This document shows positions 7,261-16,302 of a DNA stretch of 64,000 nucleotides, in pieces. A program made the position numbers and the translations under genes. This DNA comes from Lachnospiraceae bacterium G41 (GTDB lineage: Bacteria; Bacillota; Clostridia; Lachnospirales; Lachnospiraceae), in the NCBI GenBank assembly GCA_900100245.1, contig FNEU01000002.1, positions 1-64,000 of the forward strand. Reading direction: 5' to 3'. Every line of letters starts with the position of its first letter. The stretch's first letter is position 1. The notes beneath the pieces were generated by a model that did no database searches, was not told where the DNA came from, and saw only the letters and a list, made by a program, of their open reading frames with translations.

Positions 7261-9741
7261 ATGAGACTTAAAAAGCTTATGTCGGTGTCTTTATGCATGA
7301 CAATGGTACTTTCCCTCGCAGGATGTACATTCAATCCTAAAGATACCATTTCCAATATTTTAAACGGAAAAGGAGACAGCACCAGCAACGCAAACATTGT
7401 TGCTTCGGCAGATAAGGTTAACAAGGATGCTGTATTTAAAGAAGGTAAAACAATTTACTTTGACGGATTTGATTATATAGACGGATTAAAATCTGCCAAC
7501 GGCAAATATTATGCCGCAAGAATTAAATATGGAGATTATGAAGGCGATTATTCCGATGGCCCCGTTTTATATGATGTAGAAGAAATCGAAGAAGATATCG
7601 AAGAAGATATCGAAGAAGAAATTCCTTTGGTTGTCGATGAAAAGGAACCTGTTGATGTGGATTCGGAAGACGTTGATAATGTCGATTTTGAATATGAAGA
7701 CGACTATTACGACGGTGAGTATTATGAAGGCGATTCGAAAATGACATTTACTCTCGCTTCTTTTACGAATGCGGATGATGTCGAGTATCGTTCTTTCGAA
7801 ATTGACGGCGGCGAAGAATACTTCAGCGGCGGTAACTGGGGCATTGACAAAGAAGAGAAACTTTATGCGGTAGTAGCTTCATATGACCCTATGACATACG
7901 ACGAGAGTTATAAAATCAGAAAATATTCTCTCGACGGTACTGTATTAAAAGAAGTCAATGTAGACAGCAATAATGAACAGTCTTTTTATGTCAGATATTT
8001 CTTTGTAGACTCAGAAGGCAATGCATATTTTCTTTCCGAACAGTCCGTAACAGTTTTCGACAAGGAATTAAACAAGAAATATTATTATAAGACCGATATC
8101 AAAGAGGGTTATCTTTCAACAGCGAAATTAAATGATAACGGAGAACTTATATTCTCGGTAGTTTCCTGGGAAAATGATAAATATTCAAGCAAAACCTTCA
8201 AAATGGATGATAAGGGAAATGTAGCAGAAGATACTTCGCTTAATGATATTATTGCACAGAAGAGTTTGGTAGAAGGAAACGGATACGATTTCTATTACTC
8301 AACCAATACCTCGATAATGGGAATAAATGTCGGTGATAAGGCTGCAACCGAAGTTGTTAACTTTTATGATTCCGACATCAACCCGGGCGATTTTTACGGT
8401 ACAATTTATTTCGCTAGTGCCGAAGAGTTTTTAATGACAGTACAGGACGAAAACGGAGCCGGCCTTACATTCTATGAAAAAGTTCCTGCAGAAGAAGTAA
8501 AAGACAAAGAAATCATTACGCTCGGAACAGTATACGGTTCATATTATATCTCTTCGCAGATTATTAATTATAACAAGAACAACGACAACTACAGAATCAA
8601 ACTCGTGGATTATTCTGAGTTGAATTCCGCAGATGACTGGGATGCCGGCAGAAAGAGATTCTATACGGATATTTCAGGTGGTAATGCTCCCGACATTATT
8701 GTTCCCGAAGCATATGATGTAACAAACCTCATCGACAAGGGTGTCTTCACCGACCTTACACCTTTAATGGAAAACAGCGACGGAGTCAAGAAAGAGGATC
8801 TCGTTTATAATGCACGTACGATATTTGCAAAAGACGACAAACTCTACTGCGTATTCCCTTCATTTACAGTAGAGGCAATGCAGATTAAGAAGGAATTTTA
8901 CAAAGAAGGCATGACCCTTGACGATGTTATCGAATGGGAGAAGGCTACAGGCAATAAGGCTCTTTCTGGACAAATGGAAAGAGATGGTGTTATGAGCATG
9001 ATTATGAGTATGAGCATGAACGAATTCCTCGATCCCAAGACAGGAAAATGCTCGTTTGACTCACCTGAATTTGCAAAGCTTCTTGAATATGCCAATACAT
9101 ATCCGGAAAGTCTCCCTGACGATTATTGGGAAAATTACGATTTCGAACAATATATGTATGAATTCAGAAAAAACACCGCGCTTCTTAATTTTGCATATGT
9201 TGATGACTTTTCAAGCTACAACTGGAATGCAAAGTACAGATTCGGAGAGATTCCCGAGCTTATAGGTGTTCCTCTTTCGGGCAATGATACTGCAGTTCTT
9301 AACATTGATACCGTTATCGGTATTTCAAACAAGAGTAAGCACAAAGAGGCTGCATGGGATTTCATCAAGACCTGCTTCGAACATGAATATTATGAAGAAC
9401 TCGGCTGGGGAATTCCTTCTGTAGAAAAAGAATTGGATCTTATGGCAGAAAAGGCAACCGAACCTTACTATTACTTCGACGAAAACGGCGAAAAGGTATA
9501 CGAAGAACAGAAATACTTCCTTATCGACCATGAAGAAGTAATCACTCCTCTTACCAAGGAAGAAGCAGCAAAGCTTAAAGATTTCCTCGTTCATGTTGAG
9601 GGTCTTTATACATGGGATGAAGAATTAAACAACATCATCGATGAAGAAACAGATGGTTATTTCGCCGGACAGAAGAGTGCTGATGAAGTGGCTTCAATCA
9701 TTCAGTCAAGGCTTAAGATTTATATCAACGAAAAGAGATAA
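7261..9741 (+). CDS. Long lipoprotein with C-terminal ABC solute-binding domain
   Basis: 826 residues. A lipobox LAGC (Cys 22) makes it a predicted surface lipoprotein. Residues about 50-420 are beta-strand-rich with an acidic insert (EEIEEDIEEDIEEEIP near 107-122) and repeated blade-like strands that suggest a propeller. The C-terminal half (about 420-826) resembles family 1 extracellular solute-binding proteins: GNAPDIIVPEAYDVTNLIDKG, DLTPLMENS and later HKEAAWDFIKTCF. No permease or ATPase genes are adjacent, so an orphan sensor or binding role is inferred. AAAGGAG precedes the ATG; a terminator follows the stop. Confidence 0.75.
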   Translation: MRLKKLMSVSLCMTMVLSLAGCTFNPKDTISNILNGKGDSTSNANIVASADKVNKDAVFKEGKTIYFDGFDYIDGLKSANGKYYAARIKYGDYEGDYSDGPVLYDVEEIEEDIEEDIEEEIPLVVDEKEPVDVDSEDVDNVDFEYEDDYYDGEYYEGDSKMTFTLASFTNADDVEYRSFEIDGGEEYFSGGNWGIDKEEKLYAVVASYDPMTYDESYKIRKYSLDGTVLKEVNVDSNNEQSFYVRYFFVDSEGNAYFLSEQSVTVFDKELNKKYYYKTDIKEGYLSTAKLNDNGELIFSVVSWENDKYSSKTFKMDDKGNVAEDTSLNDIIAQKSLVEGNGYDFYYSTNTSIMGINVGDKAATEVVNFYDSDINPGDFYGTIYFASAEEFLMTVQDENGAGLTFYEKVPAEEVKDKEIITLGTVYGSYYISSQIINYNKNNDNYRIKLVDYSELNSADDWDAGRKRFYTDISGGNAPDIIVPEAYDVTNLIDKGVFTDLTPLMENSDGVKKEDLVYNARTIFAKDDKLYCVFPSFTVEAMQIKKEFYKEGMTLDDVIEWEKATGNKALSGQMERDGVMSMIMSMSMNEFLDPKTGKCSFDSPEFAKLLEYANTYPESLPDDYWENYDFEQYMYEFRKNTALLNFAYVDDFSSYNWNAKYRFGEIPELIGVPLSGNDTAVLNIDTVIGISNKSKHKEAAWDFIKTCFEHEYYEELGWGIPSVEKELDLMAEKATEPYYYFDENGEKVYEEQKYFLIDHEEVITPLTKEEAAKLKDFLVHVEGLYTWDEELNNIIDEETDGYFAGQKSADEVASIIQSRLKIYINEKR
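7579..7623 (+). repeat. 12-bp tandem repeat inside the long lipoprotein gene
   Basis: Near-identical in-frame units GAAGAAGATATC encode EEDI (two perfect copies at 7588-7611), flanked by variant units. Being a multiple of three, gains or losses would change the length of the acidic segment without frameshift. Confidence 0.8.
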
Positions 9742-9755
9742 ATCATAAAAGAAAC

Positions 9756-9790
9756 GAAACTGTCGCAGGATTTCCTGCGGCAGTTTTTAT
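9756..9790 (+). terminator. Terminator after the long lipoprotein gene
   Basis: ACTGTCGCAGG pairs with CCTGCGGCAGT (one G-U) around ATTT, followed by TTTTATTTT. Confidence 0.85.
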
Positions 9791-9795
9791 TTTCA

Positions 9796-9826
9796 GAGCC
9801 CGGCTCGCGTAGCGTGCCCGGCTCTG
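9796..9826 (+). repeat. 31-bp dispersed repeat, copy 2 of 4
   Basis: GAGCCCGGCT, core CGCGTAGC, GTGCCCGGCTCTG. In this copy the ends CAGAGCC and GGCTCTG are also complementary, so it could fold as a hairpin. It lies just after a terminator. Confidence 0.8.
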
Positions 9827-9840
9827 TTGGTATTAAATCC

Positions 9841-9869
9841 TTGATTATGATACAAAAGAAAAGTAAAAT
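9841..9869 (+). promoter_or_regulatory. Promoter of the DJ-1/PfpI gene
   Basis: TTGATT, 17-bp spacer, TAAAAT; about 50 bases before the start codon. Confidence 0.5.
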
Positions 9870-9919
9870 AATAATGCGGTTTAGTTTGAAAAATAAATGT
9901 TTAAAACGGAGGGATATAT

Positions 9920-10471
9920 ATGAAAACAGCACTTTTTCTTGCAGACGGATTTGAAGAAATCGAAGGCCTTACGGTAGTTGATATTTTAAGAAGAGCCAAG
10001 ATTGTCTGCGATATGATTTCAACGGAAGACGATTTGGAAATAAACGGAAGCCATGGTATTAAGGTTAAGGCCGATTATATGATCTCGGATATTAATTTCG
10101 ATGAGTATGACTGCATGATTTTACCCGGCGGAAAGATCGGTACGCAGAGACTTGAAGCAAATCAGTATCTTTTAAAGAGACTTGATGAATTTATAAATGC
10201 AAACAAACTTGTCTGCGCAATCTGTGCGGCTCCCTCAATCCTTGCTCACAAAGGCTATTTAAACGGTAAGGAAGCAGTTTGTTATCCTACTGTTGAAGGT
10301 GAACTTGCAGGTGCGAATATTCCCGCCAAAGAAGTTGCGCATGACGGAAATATTATTACTTCAAGGGGCATGGGAACATCCATTGCTTTTGCAGGCGAGA
10401 TAGTTAAAACCATTCTCGGCGAAGAGACTGCGGATGAATTACTCAAATCCTTGGTATATAAACAGTTTTAA
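9920..10471 (+). CDS. DJ-1/PfpI family protein
   Basis: 183 residues, the usual length of the DJ-1/YajL/ThiJ group. The conserved Glu is in GFEEIE (about 13), and the nucleophile elbow CAICAAPS puts the reactive Cys at about 102, followed by a conserved SRGMGTS segment. Family members are cytosolic and have been linked to deglycase, glyoxalase or chaperone-like stress roles; which applies here cannot be told. A good ribosome site (GGAGGG) precedes the ATG. It has its own promoter and lies upstream of tig. Confidence 0.85.
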   Translation: MKTALFLADGFEEIEGLTVVDILRRAKIVCDMISTEDDLEINGSHGIKVKADYMISDINFDEYDCMILPGGKIGTQRLEANQYLLKRLDEFINANKLVCAICAAPSILAHKGYLNGKEAVCYPTVEGELAGANIPAKEVAHDGNIITSRGMGTSIAFAGEIVKTILGEETADELLKSLVYKQF

Positions 10472-10482
10472 GCAACTTTTCT

Positions 10483-10511
10483 TTTACAAAAACCTACGGT
10501 TATGTTATAAT
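10483..10511 (+). promoter_or_regulatory. Promoter of tig(-clpP-clpX)
   Basis: TTTACA at 10483-10488, 17-bp spacer, TATAAT at 10506-10511; about 50 bases before the tig ATG. Confidence 0.7.
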
Positions 10512-10562
10512 AATCAATTGACTGTGATATAATCACGCTTTTTGAAAGGAGATTTATTTAAA

Positions 10563-11966
10563 ATGGGCTATAAGGTTGAAAAGCTTGAAGGTAGTATGGC
10601 AAAGCTGATCATTGATGTTTCTGCAGAAGAATTCGATGCTGCTTGCGAAAAAGCATATCAGAAAAATAAAAAGAGAATTTCCGTTCCCGGATTCCGTGCG
10701 GGCAAGGTTCCCAAGGCAATGATTGAAAAAATGTACGGCAAAGAAGTCTTTTATGAGGACGCAGCCAACATTATCATTCCCGATGCTTACGAGAAGACAT
10801 ATGACGAAGCAATTAAGGAACTTGACATCGTTTCCGCTCCCAAGATCGAAGTAGTAGAAATGGAAGCAGGAAAGCCTTTCGTTTTCAGTGCAGAAGTTGC
10901 ATTAAAGCCTGAAATCAAGCTTGGAAAATATAAAGGTGTAGAAATCGACAAGATTGATGTCGAAGTAAGCGAAGACGAAGTTAACGAAGCTATCGAAAAA
11001 GAAAGACAGAACGCTGCTAGAATCGTCAGCGTTGAAAGGGAAGTTAAGAGCGGCGATACAGTAACAATCGACTTTGAAGGTTTTGTTGACGGCGTTGCTT
11101 TTGAAGGCGGAAAGGGTGAGAACTACAACCTTGAAATCGGTTCTCATTCATTCATCGATACTTTCGAAGATCAGATCATCGGCAAGAATATCGATGACGA
11201 ATTTGACGTAAATGTTACTTTCCCCGAGAATTACCAGGCTGCAAACCTTGCAGGAAAGCCTGCTGTATTTAAGGTAAAAATCCATGAAATCAAGGAAAAA
11301 CAGCTTGCAGAGCTTGATGATGATTTTGCAAGTGATGTTTCCAGCTACGATACATTTGCCGAGTACAAGGAATCTGTTAAGAAGAACCTTTCCGACAAGA
11401 AGGCAGATGATGCAAAGAAGGCTAAAGAAGATGCTGCAGTAAATGCAATTATCGAAGATTCCGAGATCGAAATTCCCGAGATGATGCTCGCTACACAGCA
11501 GAGAGAAATGCTCGATGAGTTCGCTCAGAGATTAAGATATCAGGGCATGAGCATCGATCAGTACTTCAAGTACACAGGAATGAATGCCGAGATTATGATG
11601 GAACAGATCAAACCTCAGGCAGAACAGAAGATTAAGACACAGCTTATTCTTGAAGCAGTAGCAAAGGCAGAAAACATCGGAGTTACTGATGATGATGTTG
11701 AAGCAGAAATCAAAAAGATTGCAGACAACTACAAGATGGACGTTGAGAAGGTTAAAGAAACTCTCGGCGCAGGCAACGAAGATGCAATCAAAAAAGATAT
11801 CGCTATGCAGAAGGCTATTGACTTCATAACAGAGAACGCAAAGGAAAAGGCTGCTAAGAAGGCTACAAAGAAGGCTAAAGAAGAGGTAGCTGAAGAAGGC
11901 GAAGAGAAGCCCAAGAAAGCTGCAAAGGCTAAGAAAGAAGCAGCTGAAGAGAAGACAGAAGAATAG
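10563..11966 (+). CDS. tig: Trigger factor
   Basis: 467 residues. It has the ribosome-binding N-domain (VPGFRAGKVPKAMIEKMYG, about 37-56), a central FKBP-type prolyl isomerase domain (SGDTVTIDFEGFVDGVAFEGG) and a helical chaperone C-domain. The last 40 or so residues are a Lys/Glu/Ala-rich tail, making it longer than B. subtilis Tig (about 424). The ATG with AAAGGAG upstream is chosen over an in-frame TTG 21 bases earlier that overlaps that ribosome site. It acts at the ribosome exit tunnel on nascent chains. It is first in the tig-clpP-clpX order. Confidence 0.95.
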   Translation: MGYKVEKLEGSMAKLIIDVSAEEFDAACEKAYQKNKKRISVPGFRAGKVPKAMIEKMYGKEVFYEDAANIIIPDAYEKTYDEAIKELDIVSAPKIEVVEMEAGKPFVFSAEVALKPEIKLGKYKGVEIDKIDVEVSEDEVNEAIEKERQNAARIVSVEREVKSGDTVTIDFEGFVDGVAFEGGKGENYNLEIGSHSFIDTFEDQIIGKNIDDEFDVNVTFPENYQAANLAGKPAVFKVKIHEIKEKQLAELDDDFASDVSSYDTFAEYKESVKKNLSDKKADDAKKAKEDAAVNAIIEDSEIEIPEMMLATQQREMLDEFAQRLRYQGMSIDQYFKYTGMNAEIMMEQIKPQAEQKIKTQLILEAVAKAENIGVTDDDVEAEIKKIADNYKMDVEKVKETLGAGNEDAIKKDIAMQKAIDFITENAKEKAAKKATKKAKEEVAEEGEEKPKKAAKAKKEAAEEKTEE

Positions 11967-11991
11967 TTATTAGTGTTATAAGGAGCATTTT

Positions 11992-12591
11992 ATGAGTCTT
12001 GTACCTTATGTCATTGAACAGACAAGCAGAGGCGAGAGAAGCTATGATATTTATTCACGCCTTTTAAAAGAAAGAATTATTTTCCTCGGAGAGGAAGTAA
12101 ACGAAGTTACTGCATCTTTGGTAGTTGCACAGCTTCTTTTCCTTGAGGCCGAAGATCCCGAAAAGGATATTCAGCTTTATATCAACTCTCCCGGAGGATC
12201 CGTAACCGCAGGCTTTGCTATTTACGATACAATGCAGTACATCAAGTGTGATGTTTCAACTATCTGTATCGGTATGGCAGCTTCTATGGGAGCATTCTTG
12301 CTCTCAGGCGGTACAAAAGGTAAGAGAATGGCTCTTCCCAATGCTGAGATTATGATTCATCAGCCTTTGGGCGGTGCTCAGGGTCAGGCTACCGAAATTG
12401 AGATTGCTGCAAAGCATATCTTAAAGACTAAGGAAAAGCTTAACAAAATTCTTGCAGAAAACTGTAATCAGCCTCTCGACGTTATCGCCAAGGATACCGA
12501 TCGTGATAACTGGATGACTGCAGAAGAAGCAAAGGAATATGGTCTTATTGACCTTGTAATTTCTTCGAGAGAAGAGAGCAAACAGGAGTAA
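11992..12591 (+). CDS. clpP: ATP-dependent Clp protease proteolytic subunit
   Basis: 199 residues, standard length. The catalytic triad is Ser98 (GMAASMG), His123 (IMIHQP) and Asp172 (TDRDNW). It forms the 14-subunit peptidase chamber fed by ClpX. The ribosome site AAGGAG precedes the ATG, 25 bases after tig. clpX follows after one base, so the two are co-expressed. No CtsR site is evident nearby. Confidence 0.97.
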   Translation: MSLVPYVIEQTSRGERSYDIYSRLLKERIIFLGEEVNEVTASLVVAQLLFLEAEDPEKDIQLYINSPGGSVTAGFAIYDTMQYIKCDVSTICIGMAASMGAFLLSGGTKGKRMALPNAEIMIHQPLGGAQGQATEIEIAAKHILKTKEKLNKILAENCNQPLDVIAKDTDRDNWMTAEEAKEYGLIDLVISSREESKQE

Positions 12592-12592
12592 T

Positions 12593-13915
12593 ATGGCAAA
12601 TAAAAGAAATGATTCCGACAAAAACGGCAAACAGGTAAAATGTTCTTTTTGCGGACAGACGCAGAGCCAGGTCGGACAGATGATAGCCGGACCGGGCGGA
12701 ATATATATTTGCGACGAATGTATTTCCACATGCAATGATATTCTTAAACTCCAGGCAAAAGAAGGCATGGAAGAGGATTTGTTTGAAGCATCGGATTACG
12801 ATTTTAGTAAAACAAATTTAAACATCAACCTTTTGAAGCCCAAGCAGATTAAAGAGTTTCTTGATGATTATGTGGTAGGACAGGAAGAAGCAAAGATAGT
12901 TCTGTCTGTAGCCGTTTACAATCATTACAAAAGAGTTACCACTCAGGCAGATCTTGACGTGGAACTCCAAAAGAGCAATATACTTATGCTCGGACCTACG
13001 GGCTCCGGTAAAACATATCTTGCACAGACGCTTGCAAAGATCATAAATGTGCCTTTTGCCATTTGTGATGCCACTACACTAACCGAAGCGGGCTATGTAG
13101 GCGAAGACGTTGAAAATATCCTTCTTAAGCTGATTCAGGCTGCGGATTATGATGTTGCAAGAGCAGAGTACGGTATTGTTTATATCGATGAAATCGACAA
13201 GATTACCAAAAAGAGCGAGAATGTATCCATCACCAGAGACGTATCGGGTGAAGGTGTTCAGCAGGCACTTTTAAAAATCATCGAAGGTACGAATGCATCT
13301 GTTCCCCCTCAGGGCGGCAGAAAGCATCCCCAGCAGGAGCTTATTCCCATCGATACAACAAATATTTTGTTTATCTGCGGCGGTGCGTTTGACGGACTCG
13401 AAAATATCATCGAGCAGAGACTTAACAAAAAGTCAATCGGTTTCAATTCTGAAATCGTTAAAAACAATATCCTCGAAAAGAGCAATCTTTTCAAGGAAGT
13501 TGCACCTCAGGACCTCGTAAAATTCGGTCTTATCCCAGAATTTGTTGGCCGTGTGCCTATCAATGTGGCACTTGATGGCCTGGATGAGGAAGCGCTTGTT
13601 AAGATCATAAAAGAGCCGAAAAACTCCATGATTAAGCAGTATACGGCTTTGTTTAAGATTGACGACGTAAATCTTTTCTTTGATGAGGATGCCGTAAAAG
13701 AAATTGCCAAGGAAGCTTACGAACGTAAGACCGGTGCGAGAGGTATCAGATCCATTATGGAAAAGGTTATGACAAGGGTAATGTTCGAAATTCCTTCGGA
13801 CGATACCATTGCAGAGTGCCATATCACCAAGGATTCGATTTTAGGTTTATCCGAACCTGTGGTGATAAGAAAAGGAGAAGCGGTAAACGTTTCGACCGAA
13901 ACCGTAACAGCGTAA
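12593..13915 (+). CDS. clpX: ATP-dependent Clp protease ATP-binding subunit ClpX
   Basis: 440 residues. The N-terminal C4 zinc-binding domain (CSFCGQ...CDECIS) is followed by an AAA+ domain with Walker A GPTGSGKT, Walker B YIDEIDK, the pore loop GYVGED and the ClpP-docking IGF motif (KSIGFNSE). It unfolds tagged proteins for ClpP. Its AGGAG lies at the end of clpP. A terminator follows the stop. In many Firmicutes lon genes follow clpX; here none does. Confidence 0.97.
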   Translation: MANKRNDSDKNGKQVKCSFCGQTQSQVGQMIAGPGGIYICDECISTCNDILKLQAKEGMEEDLFEASDYDFSKTNLNINLLKPKQIKEFLDDYVVGQEEAKIVLSVAVYNHYKRVTTQADLDVELQKSNILMLGPTGSGKTYLAQTLAKIINVPFAICDATTLTEAGYVGEDVENILLKLIQAADYDVARAEYGIVYIDEIDKITKKSENVSITRDVSGEGVQQALLKIIEGTNASVPPQGGRKHPQQELIPIDTTNILFICGGAFDGLENIIEQRLNKKSIGFNSEIVKNNILEKSNLFKEVAPQDLVKFGLIPEFVGRVPINVALDGLDEEALVKIIKEPKNSMIKQYTALFKIDDVNLFFDEDAVKEIAKEAYERKTGARGIRSIMEKVMTRVMFEIPSDDTIAECHITKDSILGLSEPVVIRKGEAVNVSTETVTA

Positions 13916-13921
13916 TAGTAA

Positions 13922-13945
13922 GGGGCAAGAAATTGCCCCTTTTTC
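13922..13945 (+). terminator. Terminator after clpX
   Basis: GGGGCAA GAAA TTGCCCC then five T. Confidence 0.9.
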
Positions 13946-13953
13946 ATTCATCA

Positions 13954-13984
13954 GTGCCCGGCTCCCGAAGGGTGCCAGGCTTTG
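13954..13984 (+). repeat. 31-bp dispersed repeat, copy 3 of 4
   Basis: GTGCCCGGCT, core CCCGAAGG, GTGCCAGGCTTTG. It sits between the clpX terminator and the engB ribosome site, exactly where lon genes lie in many relatives. Confidence 0.75.
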
Positions 13985-14006
13985 TAAAAATCGAAAGGGT
14001 TAAGGC

Positions 14007-14609
14007 ATGAAAATAAAGAGCATAAATCTTGAAACCGTATGCGGTGTAAGCTCAAGACTTCCGAATAATTCACTCCCCGAATTTGCTTTTGCGGGCAAGA
14101 GTAATGTCGGTAAATCTTCGCTTATCAATGCTTTTATGAACAGAAAATCGTATGCCAGAATATCCTCGCAGCCCGGCAAAACCCAGACCATCAACTATTA
14201 CAACATAAATTCCGAATTTTATCTCGTTGACTTACCCGGTTACGGCTATGCGAAGGTCTCGGAATCCGTCAAGGAACAGTGGGGCAAAATGATTGAGCGC
14301 TATCTAAGGAAATCACCCACTCTGAAGGCCGTTTTTCTTCTCGTGGATATAAGACACGAGCCTAGTGCCAACGATGTTCAGATGTACGACTGGATAGTCG
14401 CAAACGGCTTTGATCCGATAGTTATTGCAACAAAGGCGGATAAAATATCAAAGGGTGCCGTAAGTAAACAGGTATCAATCATTAAAAAGAAGCTTGAATG
14501 CGACAAAAACACCGTAATCATACCGTTTTCGGCCGAAGACAAGAGGGGCTTAGAAGAGATTTACGTGAAGGTTGAAGAGTATCTTGAAAGCATCGCAAAA
14601 ACAAATTAA
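14007..14609 (+). CDS. engB: Ribosome biogenesis GTPase EngB (YsxC/YihA)
   Basis: 200 residues, family length. G1 GKSNVGKSS (30-38), G3 DLPGYG (75-80) and G4 TKAD (142-145) are intact. It is needed for assembly of the large ribosomal subunit in B. subtilis. The start has GAAAGGG upstream. Normally it follows lon in the tig-clpX-lon-ysxC order; here it follows clpX directly. No promoter was recognised between the terminator and the gene, so expression may rely on read-through or on the repeat region. Confidence 0.95.
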   Translation: MKIKSINLETVCGVSSRLPNNSLPEFAFAGKSNVGKSSLINAFMNRKSYARISSQPGKTQTINYYNINSEFYLVDLPGYGYAKVSESVKEQWGKMIERYLRKSPTLKAVFLLVDIRHEPSANDVQMYDWIVANGFDPIVIATKADKISKGAVSKQVSIIKKKLECDKNTVIIPFSAEDKRGLEEIYVKVEEYLESIAKTN

Positions 14610-14617
14610 ATTTTTAC

Positions 14618-14646
14618 TTGACTTAGGTGTGGTGTTTGGATATAAT
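14618..14646 (+). promoter_or_regulatory. Promoter of tRNA-Pro
   Basis: TTGACT, 17-bp spacer, TATAAT, 31 bases before the mature tRNA. Confidence 0.75.
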
Positions 14647-14676
14647 AGTCGTTGCGGATTGAAAAATCGCGTCAAT

Positions 14677-14751
14677 CGGGGTGTGGCTCAGTTTGGCTAG
14701 AGCGCTGTCTTAGGGAGGCAGAGGTCGCAAGTTCAAATCTTGTCACTCCGA
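14677..14751 (+). tRNA. tRNA-Pro (anticodon AGG)
   Basis: 75 bases in a complete cloverleaf: acceptor CGGGGTG/CACTCCG, anticodon stem CTGTC/GGCAG with loop TTAGGGA, T stem GCAAG/CTTGT. Anticodon AGG at 34-36 reads CCU. C1-G72, A73 and G37 fit bacterial proline tRNA identity. CCA is not encoded. A T run follows and may end transcription. Confidence 0.95.
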
Positions 14752-14928
14752 TTTTTTTATTACAGTAAATACTGTTTTTTACACATGACTATGTTATAAT
14801 TATCATGTGTATTTTTTTATTTTAACGGCGGTTTTTCGGTTTCAGACAATTTTTTTTAACCGATGGATTGACAGCCGAGGTTTTTTATTTGCTTTTTTCA
14901 GGCAGAAAAATACACTTTCGGAGGATAT
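14752..14928 (+). other. Leader region of the hisH-hisF-ung genes
   Basis: 177 bases between tRNA-Pro and hisH. An imperfect dyad, ACACATGA...TCATGTGT (about 14779-14812), contains TATAAT in its loop and is followed by a T run, so it could be a terminator or an operator around a -10. A second possible stem, TCGGTT...AACCGA, lies downstream. No T-box core or His-rich leader peptide was found. Confidence 0.35.
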
Positions 14929-15537
14929 ATGATAGCTATAATTGATTACGATGCAGGCAATATCAAAAGCGTTGAAAAAGCAGTAATTAAGCTCGGATAT
15001 GACTGCGTGATTACGAGAGACAAAGAAGTGCTTAAAAAGGCCGACAAACTGATTCTTCCGGGCGTTGGTGCATTCGGAGATGCTATGGGTAAGTTAAACG
15101 AATACGGCCTTACCGAAATCATAAAAGAACTTGTAGTGGATGAGAGCAAACCGCTCCTTGGAATCTGCCTCGGACTTCAGCTTTTGTTTGAATCAAGCGA
15201 AGAAAGTCCCGGTGTAGAGGGACTCGGACTTTTGAAGGGAAAAATCTTAAGACTCCCCGAAGGAGACGACAGAAAGATTCCCCACATGGGCTGGAATTCC
15301 CTAGATTTTCCCAAGAAAAGCATACTTTTTAAGAAAATCGTAAAGGGAAGCTACGTTTATTTCGTCCATTCGTATTATCTTAAGGCGCAGGATGAAAAAA
15401 TCGTTGCCGCGACCACAGAATACGGTACGACTATCCACGCAGCAGTGGAGTGGGGAAATATATATGCCACACAGTTCCATCCCGAGAAGAGCTCGGCGGT
15501 TGGACTTAAGATCTTAAAGAATTTCCTGGAGGCTTAA
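14929..15537 (+). CDS. hisH: Imidazole glycerol phosphate synthase, glutaminase subunit HisH
   Basis: 202 residues, family length. The class I amidotransferase triad is Cys80 (LGICLGLQ), His184 and Glu186 (QFHPEKS). It supplies ammonia from glutamine to HisF in histidine synthesis. CGGAGGATAT precedes the ATG. hisF starts on the base after the stop. The rest of the his operon is not in the window apart from hisC at 46502. Confidence 0.96.
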   Translation: MIAIIDYDAGNIKSVEKAVIKLGYDCVITRDKEVLKKADKLILPGVGAFGDAMGKLNEYGLTEIIKELVVDESKPLLGICLGLQLLFESSEESPGVEGLGLLKGKILRLPEGDDRKIPHMGWNSLDFPKKSILFKKIVKGSYVYFVHSYYLKAQDEKIVAATTEYGTTIHAAVEWGNIYATQFHPEKSSAVGLKILKNFLEA

Positions 15538-16299
15538 ATGCATACAAAAAGAATTATTCCGTGTCTCGACGTAAATGCCGGACGTGTTGTAAAAGGTGTA
15601 AATTTTGTCAATCTTATAGATGCCGGAGACCCGGTTGAATGTGCGCTCGCTTATGACAAAGCAGGTGCGGATGAGCTTGTTTTCCTGGACATTACCGCAA
15701 GCTCCGATGCGAGAGATACCGTGGTTGACATGGTAAGAGCGGTTGCGGAAAGCGTTTTTATTCCGTTTACCGTAGGCGGCGGTATCAGAACCGTCGATGA
15801 TTTTAAAAAGATTTTACGAGAAGGCGCCGATAAGGTGGCCGTAAATTCTGCCGCTATCATGAATCCCAATTTAATCGCCGAAGCTGCGGATAAATTCGGT
15901 TCACAGTGCGTTGTTGTAGCCATTGACGCCAAGAGAAGAGCGGACGGAAGCGGCTGGAATATTTATAAAAACGGCGGTCGTGTCGATATGGGCATAGATG
16001 CGCTTGAATGGGCCATAAAAGCCTGTGAACTCGGCGCCGGAGAGATATTGCTTACCAGTATGGACTGCGACGGTACGAAGAACGGCTACGATATCGAATT
16101 AACCAGAACCATCGCCGAAAATGTTTCGATTCCCGTTATCGCTTCGGGCGGTGCCGGTACCATGGAGCATTTTAAGGATGCATTGACAGAAGGAAAAGCC
16201 GATGCAGCACTTGCAGCAAGCCTTTTCCACTTTAAGGAACTTGAAATTCGTGAAGTAAAGAAATTCCTTGCAAACGAAGGAATACCCGTGAGGTTATAA
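15538..16299 (+). CDS. hisF: Imidazole glycerol phosphate synthase, cyclase subunit HisF
   Basis: 253 residues, a (beta/alpha)8 barrel. [14 protein letters not shown] carries catalytic Asp11, and [10 protein letters not shown] the second catalytic Asp (about 130). FTVGGGIRT and IASGGAGT are the phosphate-binding loops. It converts PRFAR and ammonia to IGP and AICAR. Translation is coupled to hisH (no gap); its ribosome site is GGAGG inside the end of hisH. Confidence 0.97.
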   Translation: MHTKRIIPCLDVNAGRVVKGVNFVNLIDAGDPVECALAYDKAGADELVFLDITASSDARDTVVDMVRAVAESVFIPFTVGGGIRTVDDFKKILREGADKVAVNSAAIMNPNLIAEAADKFGSQCVVVAIDAKRRADGSGWNIYKNGGRVDMGIDALEWAIKACELGAGEILLTSMDCDGTKNGYDIELTRTIAENVSIPVIASGGAGTMEHFKDALTEGKADAALAASLFHFKELEIREVKKFLANEGIPVRL

Positions 16300-16302
16300 A
16301 AT

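Noticed and set aside
14752-14928. Histidine T-box or attenuator before hisH
   Set aside because: The T-box core is absent and no His-rich leader peptide was found; only weak dyads are present.
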